Positions 58,633 to 64,000 of a DNA stretch of 64,000 bases are shown piece by piece. The notes beneath the pieces were generated by a model. It had not been told where the DNA came from. It did not search any database and worked only from the letters and a program-made list of their open reading frames with translations. Made by a program: the position numbers and the translations under genes. How positions within the stretch are numbered: the stretch's first letter is position 1; every line of letters starts with the position of its first letter. Source of the DNA: Anaerococcus vaginalis (lineage in GTDB: Bacteria > Bacillota > Clostridia > Tissierellales > Peptoniphilaceae); contig NZ_HE978616.1 in NCBI RefSeq assembly GCF_000307225.1, forward strand, positions 540,606 through 604,605, written 5' to 3'.

Positions 58633-60687
58633 CTAATTTAATCCCTTTGTTGTTTTTCTTATAAATGGAAATGCGATTTTAATTATAGTTGGCAAAAATA
58701 AAATTATTGCAAGCATACTTATTATTGCTCCTCTTGCCAAAAACATACAAATTGTTGAAACAATTTCCATTTTTGAATATAAACCAACCCCAACAGTTGC
58801 TGCCATAAATGATAAGGCTGAAGTAACTATTGATTTTGATGTTTCCTTTACTGTCAATTTCAAAGCCTGATCAACATCCTTTATTTCTTTATATTCTGCA
58901 ATAAACCTATCCATCATTAAAATTGAATAATCTATGGTTGATCCTAATTGAACAACTCCTATAATTATTGATGTAACAAATGGAATAGTTTGGCCAAGAT
59001 AAAATGGAATTCCCATATTTATTTGGATTGCAAGTTCAATTACTGAAATTAAAACTACTGGAATTGCAAATGACTTAAATACTATAGCAATAATTATAAA
59101 AACTATAATAATTGATGCCATATTTACCATTTTAAAATCTCTATCAGATAAGACTGTTAAATCTTTTGTTAAAACTGCTTCTCCTGTTAAATATCCTTTT
59201 TTATCATGATTTTTTACAATTTTATTTATTTTATCAACTTGCTTATTTACCTTATCAGATGCTGTTTGATATTTTGAATTTATCATTATCATTTGATAGC
59301 CGTTTTTAGTAAAATTATCTTTTAATTTATCGGGTAAAACTGAATCTGGTATGGTTAAACCCGTTAAAGAATTTGCACTTAAAACACTATTTACTCCTTT
59401 AACATCTTTTAATTCATCTACAAGCGAGTTTATATTTTTCTTACTCAAATCTTCATCAACTACAACAAAATGAGTTGATGCCATATTAAAATCTTTTTTC
59501 ATTTTATTTAAGGCAACTATGGAATCCAAATCTTGTGGCAAGGACCTGTCCAAATTGTAATAAAGATTAGTATTTCTTGCTCCAAAAATTGCAGGAATAA
59601 ATAAAATTAGAAATGTAATAAATAATCCTTTTTTATGATTTAGTACAAAGTTTGAAGTTTTTTCAAATGATGGCAAAAATATTTTATGATTAAATCTTGC
59701 AACTAATTTTTCTACAATTAAAATCATTGGTGGTAAAACTACTATTGTTGACATAAGTCCCAACAATACTCCCTTACTCATAACAAGACCAATATCTTTT
59801 CCAAGTCCCAAACGCATTAGAATTAAAACTATAAAACCTGCAAAAGTTGTAAGTGAAGATGCAAAAATCGATGATATAGTTTTTTGGATTGCTAAATCCA
59901 TTGCCTGATTTTTATTTTCATTATTTTTCTTTTCTTCAACATATCTGTGATACAAAAATATTGAATAATCAGTTGTAACTGCAAGTTGCAAAACTGCAGC
60001 TATTGCCTTTGTAATGTAGGAAATTTCTCCCAAAAATAAATTTGTACCAAAATTATATAAAATTGCATAGCCAATATTTAAAATAAATAAAAATGGTATG
60101 ATTGTAGATTCATTTGTAAGAGATAAAACAACTAAGGCCAAAAATACTGCCAAGGCTACATAAATTGGAGTTTCATGATCTATTAAATCTTTTGTATCTT
60201 TTACAAGAGAACTAATTCCACTTAAAAACTTTTCTTTTGACTCAATTTTTTTAATATTTTCAATAGCTTTCATAGTCCTAAAAGATGAAGAGCTTTCGCT
60301 AAATTTTACCATTAATAAGGTGCAATCTTTTGAATAAAAAACATCTCTTATTTCATCTGGTAAAAATTCATTTGGAACACTACTTCCAAGAATTGAAGTT
60401 TTTGAAATAACATCTTCTACCCCATCAACTTTTAAAATTTCATTTTTAAGTTTATCAGCATCATAATCATCACCTTTTAAAAGAAGCATGCCTGTTGCAG
60501 CATTTTTAAAATCTTTATCAAGAATTTCTTGACCTTGGGTTGATTCTAAATCAGCTGGCAAATATGACAAAATATCATAATTTACACCAGTATGCTTATA
60601 AGCAAACCATGAAGGTATTAATAATAAAGTCATTATTAATAAGACAAGTCTAGGATGATGTGAAATAAACTTTGTTATCTTTTTCAT
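58633..60687 (-). CDS. MMPL/RND-family transporter
   Basis: 684 residues with about 12 membrane helices in two repeats, each with an extracellular loop domain (YLPADLESTQGQEILD; SLPQDLDSIVALNKM). TTDYSIFLYHRYVEEKKN and STIDYSILMMDRFIAEYKE are the paired MMPL segments with the helix-borne acid residues. MMPL proteins export lipids or peptides using the proton gradient. The gene starts 4 bases inside the end of tetR. Confidence 0.9.
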   Translation of the reverse strand: MKKITKFISHHPRLVLLIMTLLLIPSWFAYKHTGVNYDILSYLPADLESTQGQEILDKDFKNAATGMLLLKGDDYDADKLKNEILKVDGVEDVISKTSILGSSVPNEFLPDEIRDVFYSKDCTLLMVKFSESSSSFRTMKAIENIKKIESKEKFLSGISSLVKDTKDLIDHETPIYVALAVFLALVVLSLTNESTIIPFLFILNIGYAILYNFGTNLFLGEISYITKAIAAVLQLAVTTDYSIFLYHRYVEEKKNNENKNQAMDLAIQKTISSIFASSLTTFAGFIVLILMRLGLGKDIGLVMSKGVLLGLMSTIVVLPPMILIVEKLVARFNHKIFLPSFEKTSNFVLNHKKGLFITFLILFIPAIFGARNTNLYYNLDRSLPQDLDSIVALNKMKKDFNMASTHFVVVDEDLSKKNINSLVDELKDVKGVNSVLSANSLTGLTIPDSVLPDKLKDNFTKNGYQMIMINSKYQTASDKVNKQVDKINKIVKNHDKKGYLTGEAVLTKDLTVLSDRDFKMVNMASIIIVFIIIAIVFKSFAIPVVLISVIELAIQINMGIPFYLGQTIPFVTSIIIGVVQLGSTIDYSILMMDRFIAEYKEIKDVDQALKLTVKETSKSIVTSALSFMAATVGVGLYSKMEIVSTICMFLARGAIISMLAIILFLPTIIKIAFPFIRKTTKGLN

Positions 60688-61277
60688 TTATTCTCTCCTA
60701 TTCTATTAAAAATTTTTCTAATAATAGCAAATAAAACTGGTTTCATTTCATCAATTGTTAAAATTGAATCTTCTAAAACAGCACTTTTACAAGTAGACAT
60801 CATAATCTCAAGAGTAAGAGATAAAATATATAATTTTTCAGACTCAGTGTGGCTTGTTAAAAATAAATTGTCGTATTTATTTAAAATAAATTTCAAGGTC
60901 GAATCCGCCTCGCTTAAGCCATAATCATTTTCAATTTTTGTATAAAGAGTCCAAGTAATATTTTTACTCAAAAGATCAAGCTCAAATGGATGAGAAATTA
61001 AATAATCAATAATAAAATTTACAAAAGAAATATATCTTTCAATAGGATCTTTTTGAATACAAGTTTTTTCAGCATTTAAAATGATATCTGTTGCCAGATT
61101 TAAAACCATTTTTTCCTTCAAATCATTTTTATCCGAATAATACAAATAAAAAGTACCCAGTCCCAAATTAGCCTCTGTCATAATATCTCTTACAGAAGTT
61201 TTCTCAGCTCCTTTTTTCTCAAAAATTTTTAAAGCTGCTTGCATTATTTTTTCTTTTTTATTTATTTCATCACTCAT
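60684..61277 (-). CDS. TetR-family regulator of the MMPL operon
   Basis: 197 residues from the ATG at 61277, chosen for TAGGAG seven bases upstream; a longer start at 61307 overlaps the promoter. The TetR DNA-binding domain (IMQAALKIFEKKGAEKTSVRDI, LGTFYLYYSDKNDL) is at the N terminus. Two identical-type operators straddle the promoter, so it almost certainly represses its own operon until a ligand, likely the exported compound, binds. Confidence 0.92.
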   Translation of the reverse strand: MSDEINKKEKIMQAALKIFEKKGAEKTSVRDIMTEANLGLGTFYLYYSDKNDLKEKMVLNLATDIILNAEKTCIQKDPIERYISFVNFIIDYLISHPFELDLLSKNITWTLYTKIENDYGLSEADSTLKFILNKYDNLFLTSHTESEKLYILSLTLEIMMSTCKSAVLEDSILTIDEMKPVLFAIIRKIFNRIGENK

Positions 61278-61300
61278 AAATCTACTCCTAAATTTTAAAA

Positions 61301-61358
61301 TGAACATTGTTCATTTATTGCTATAAATATATAATACAACTTTCTGAACAATGTTCAA
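61301..61358 (-). promoter_or_regulatory. tetR promoter with two TGAACA-TGTTCA operators
   Basis: Palindromes TGAACATTGTTCA (61301-61313) and TGAACAATGTTCA (61345-61357) flank a promoter: TTGAAC (61358-61353) and TATTAT (61336-61331), 16 bases apart. One operator covers the -35 element, the other follows the start site. Confidence 0.85.
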
Positions 61359-61383
61359 CTTTTTTTAAAATTTTTTAAATAAA

Positions 61384-61624
61384 AAATCTCTACAAAGAGA
61401 GATTTCAGACTTTTGACAAAGTATACAAATCCTCATGCTAAGAATATCATACGGAGAAAATTGATTTGATTTCAGATTTAAAAATTCGTTAAAAATCGCA
61501 CTGATTGAGTGTTAGCGAGTTTGCGATTTTAGAATTTTTAAATTTAGAAATCAACAATTTTTGGAGTCAGATATTCGTGCTTGAGGGTTTGTCTACGCTC
61601 TTAAATCTCCGCAAAGAGATATTT
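61384..61624. repeat. second palindromic element flanked by terminator-like direct repeats
   Basis: The core 61405-61602 starts TCAGA-N6-ACAAAG and ends in the inverted TTTGTCTACGCTCT. Inside, 61470-61560 is a near-perfect palindrome (AAATCGCA ... TGCGATTT; ATTTAAAAATTC ... AATTTTTAAAT). An imperfect 22-base direct repeat flanks it (61384-61405 and 61603-61624, 19 of 22 identical), each a short ATCTCT/AGAGAT hairpin. It lies between tetR and pdxR. No gene is seen inside. Confidence 0.7.
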
Positions 61625-63016
61625 TAATTTATTTTGGAATTTTTTATTGCATATTTTACAATATCAAGACCAGAAGATATTTCATCTAAACTTAAATTTG
61701 CATAACCCATAATAAAATAATTTTCTTTTTCAAACCTATTATAGGTGAACTTATTAAGATCTACTATCCTCAAAGACTTTTCCTTTAAAATTTCTTTAAA
61801 TTTTTTTATATTAACCGATTCATCTACTTTTATTAATAAATTTAAGGAATTTGCTTTTGAAACAAAAGAAATTTCTTCTATTTCCCCTATTTTTTTACAA
61901 TAAAATCAAATTTTTTATAATAAATATTTTTCATCCTATTGATATGCTTTTCAAATTCTCCACTTTTTATAAAAGATGCTAGAGCTTTTTGCAAAAAATT
62001 CGAAACAGTGTTTGATAAGTCTTTAAAATTATTTTCATATTTTTTAAGCAAGTCATCTGGTAAAACCATATAGGAAATTTTCATTGATGGGGCAATTAAT
62101 TTTGAAAAAGATCCAAAATAAATTACATCAGAATTTTTATCCATAGCCTTTAAACTTTCTATTGGATATCCTATAAATTTGAATTCACTATCGTAATCAT
62201 CTTCAATAATATATCTATCTTTTGAAAGCGAAGCCCAATTTAAAATTTCAATTCTTCTTTGAATCGACATAACTGTACCCATAGGAAATTGATTAAAGGG
62301 GGTTACAAATAAACACAAGGCATTTAAGTCCGATAATTTATCAATTTTTACACCCTCATCATCAAGTGTTAGAGGAATTGGGTTTTTCAAATCATAAGTA
62401 TAAAATTTATTTCCAAAAGCGTATCCTGGATTTTCAAAAGCAAAAAGCGTTTGGTCTGTGAGAAGTTTTTTTATCATAGAAAATAAGTGTTCGGTTGATG
62501 ATGAAATAATTATATTTCTGGCACTCGTTTCTATATTTCTTGAATTTTTTAAATAAGTTTTTATTGCATCTCTTAAAGGTTGATATCCCTTATATGAACC
62601 CTTGTCTAAAATTTTTAAATCTTTTTTATCTATTGCCTCTTTCATATATTTTTGCATAATTTTATAGGGAAAATTTTCATAATCAACACCACTGATTGAA
62701 AAATCATATTTAATTTTCTCATCTTCTATTTTATTTTGATTTAATTCTTTCTTATCCAAAATAATTAAGTCATCAATTTTTCTACAATAAAATCCACTTT
62801 TTCTTTTACATAAATATAGCCTTCTTCCTCAAGTTTATAATAGACTTTTTTTATGGTATTAATTGAAACATTTATATCTTTTGATAAATTTCTTATTGAA
62901 GGAAGTTTTTCATTTTCTTTGATCTCTCCCTTTATTATTTTGTTTTTTATTATTTGATAAATTTTTCATAAAGATATTTTTATTTTGGTAAATTTAAGTA
63001 CATCTGTAGCCCTCAT
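61624..63016 (-). CDS. pdxR: MocR/PdxR-type regulator, several frameshifts
   Basis: GntR-like winged helix (KGEIKENEKLPSIRNLSKD ... NTIKKVYYKLEEEGYI) followed by an aminotransferase-like domain (LFAFENPGYAFG, IIEDDYDSEF, YFGSFSKLIAPSMKI), the MocR architecture. One A must be added at 62777-62781 and one at 61890-61896. An in-frame TGA also interrupts the start at about 62967. Divergent pdxS marks it as PdxR, which controls vitamin B6 synthesis. The repaired end at 61624 touches the palindromic element. Confidence 0.78.
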
Positions 63017-63089
63017 TTTTATTTTTGTTACTTTTATTAGTTACAGTTTATCATATAATTAAATCAAGATAAATATTAAGGAGAGAAAA

Positions 63090-63940
63090 ATGGTAATTAA
63101 GGATATAAACTTACAATTTGAAAAAAAGTTATTATGGATGTAATGAACGTTGAACAAGCAAAAATTGCAGAGGCTGCTGGCGCAAGTGCTGTTATGGCTC
63201 TTGAAAGAGTTCCTGCAGATATAAGAGCTGCTGGTGGCGTTTCAAGAATGAGCGATCCTAAGATGATTGAAGAGATAATGAAAGCTGTAAAAATTCCTGT
63301 AATGGCTAAGGTTAGAATTGGACACTTTGTTGAGGCACAAGTTCTCGAAGCTTTAGGAATTGATTATATTGATGAATCAGAAGTTTTAACTGTTGCTGAT
63401 GATTATAATCACATTGATAAAAAGAAATTTAAAACTCCTTTTGTTTGTGGAGCAAGAAATATTTCTGAAGCTTTAAGAAGAATTTCTGAAGGAGCTTCAA
63501 TGATTAGGACAAAGGGAGAAGCTGGTACTGGAAATATTGTTCAAGCTGTAAGACATATGAGAGAAATTAATAAGGAAATTCAAAGAATTTCTGTTTTAAG
63601 TGATGATGAAATTTTTTCTTATGCAAAAGATTTGGCTGTTGATATTGAGCTTTTAAAATATGTTAGAGATAATAAAAAACTTCCTGTTGCAAATCTTTCC
63701 GCCGGTGGAGTTGCAACTCCTGCTGATGCTGCTTTGATGATGCAACTTGGAGCTTATGGAGTTTTTGTTGGAAGTGGAATTTTTAAATCTGGAAATCCAG
63801 AAAAAAGAGCAAAAGCCATAGTTAAAGCTGTAGAAAATTATGATAAACCAGAAATTATCCTTGAAGTATCAAAAGATCTTGGCGAAGCTATGGTTGGAAT
63901 AAATGAAGATGAAATAGAAGAAATTTTTGAAAATAGATAA
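63090..63940 (+). CDS. pdxS: pyridoxal 5'-phosphate synthase PdxS, one frameshift
   Basis: The open frame from about 63134 holds the PdxS barrel: [75 protein letters not shown] and [17 protein letters not shown]. Adding one A in the run 63121-63127 joins it to an ATG at 63090 with a ribosome site (GGAG), giving about 283 residues, the family length. It combines ribose-5-phosphate, glyceraldehyde-3-phosphate and ammonia from PdxT into PLP. A terminator follows, so pdxT is not in this transcript. Confidence 0.9.
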
Positions 63941-63969
63941 ATAAAAAAATCAAATAATATGCCCCATAA

Positions 63970-64000
63970 AAAAATTCTGCATTATTTGCAGAATTTTTTT
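63970..64000 (+). terminator. terminator of pdxS
   Basis: AAAAATTCTGCA pairs with TGCAGAATTTTT around a TTATT-type loop, running to the window edge with a T run on the plus strand. It lies about 30 bases after the pdxS stop. Confidence 0.8.

Overview
The window reads as chromosome of a low-GC, anaerobic Gram-positive coccus. The best guess is the Peptoniphilaceae (Anaerococcus or a close relative). The reasons are the extreme A+T content, the Bacillus-like order ylxM-ffh-rpsP-khpA-rimM-trmD-rplS-rbgA-rnhB-yraN-dprA-topA, an arginine deiminase operon, an NfnAB-type ferredoxin oxidoreductase, and wall-type surface proteins with an SPKTG sorting motif. The genus is an inference; no 16S gene is present.

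Layout. 1-8.5 kb: 5' part of polA, tRNA-Leu(CAA), a PAP2 phosphatase, two tandem sodium-dependent transporters, a thioesterase, a frameshifted diacylglycerol-kinase-like gene, asd, a 3-methyladenine glycosylase and a HAD phosphatase. 8.8-17.6 kb: one long leftward housekeeping operon (SRP, ribosome maturation, RNase HII, DprA, topoisomerase I) from a near-consensus promoter at 17.57 kb. 17.8-27.2 kb: two convergent genes for long secreted coiled-coil surface proteins, each with a Fur-box-like site upstream, separated by a decayed IS3-family element. 28-36.5 kb: HtrA protease; arcA-arcB-arcC-yfcC arginine deiminase operon; a divergent AraC-family regulator with two DNA-binding domains; a B3/4-domain protein. 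36.7-46.9 kb is accessory and scarred: small hypotheticals, remnants of a restriction-modification system, of a Maff2 conjugative-element gene and of a phage portal gene, and an abrupt join between the 3' parts of metG and of a GH32 sucrase gene. It also holds an intact Fur-boxed operon (methyltransferase, binding lipoprotein, FecCD permease, ATPase, bicupin) with a divergent Crp/Fnr-type regulator. 47-64 kb: mnmA/cysteine desulfurase, PC4-like protein, split ThrE exporter, a J-domain membrane protein, an ABC exporter, nfnAB, a TetR-MMPL-secreted heptad-repeat operon, and pdxR/pdxS.

At least a dozen genes, including topA, dprA, pdxS and thrE, are broken only by single-base changes in A/T homopolymers. 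Inserting (once, deleting) one A restores a family-like protein each time, so I give the restored spans and treat most of them as likely sequence errors. The few in surface-protein tails could also be real phase variation.

The most interesting non-coding signals are: (a) Fur-box-like sites shared by the two coiled-coil genes and the uptake operon, suggesting one iron-responsive regulon; (b) two palindromic elements sharing TCAGA-N6-ACAAA ends, each bracketed by locus-specific imperfect direct repeats that are themselves terminator hairpins; (c) a second, different palindromic core shared between 8.6 and 27.6 kb.
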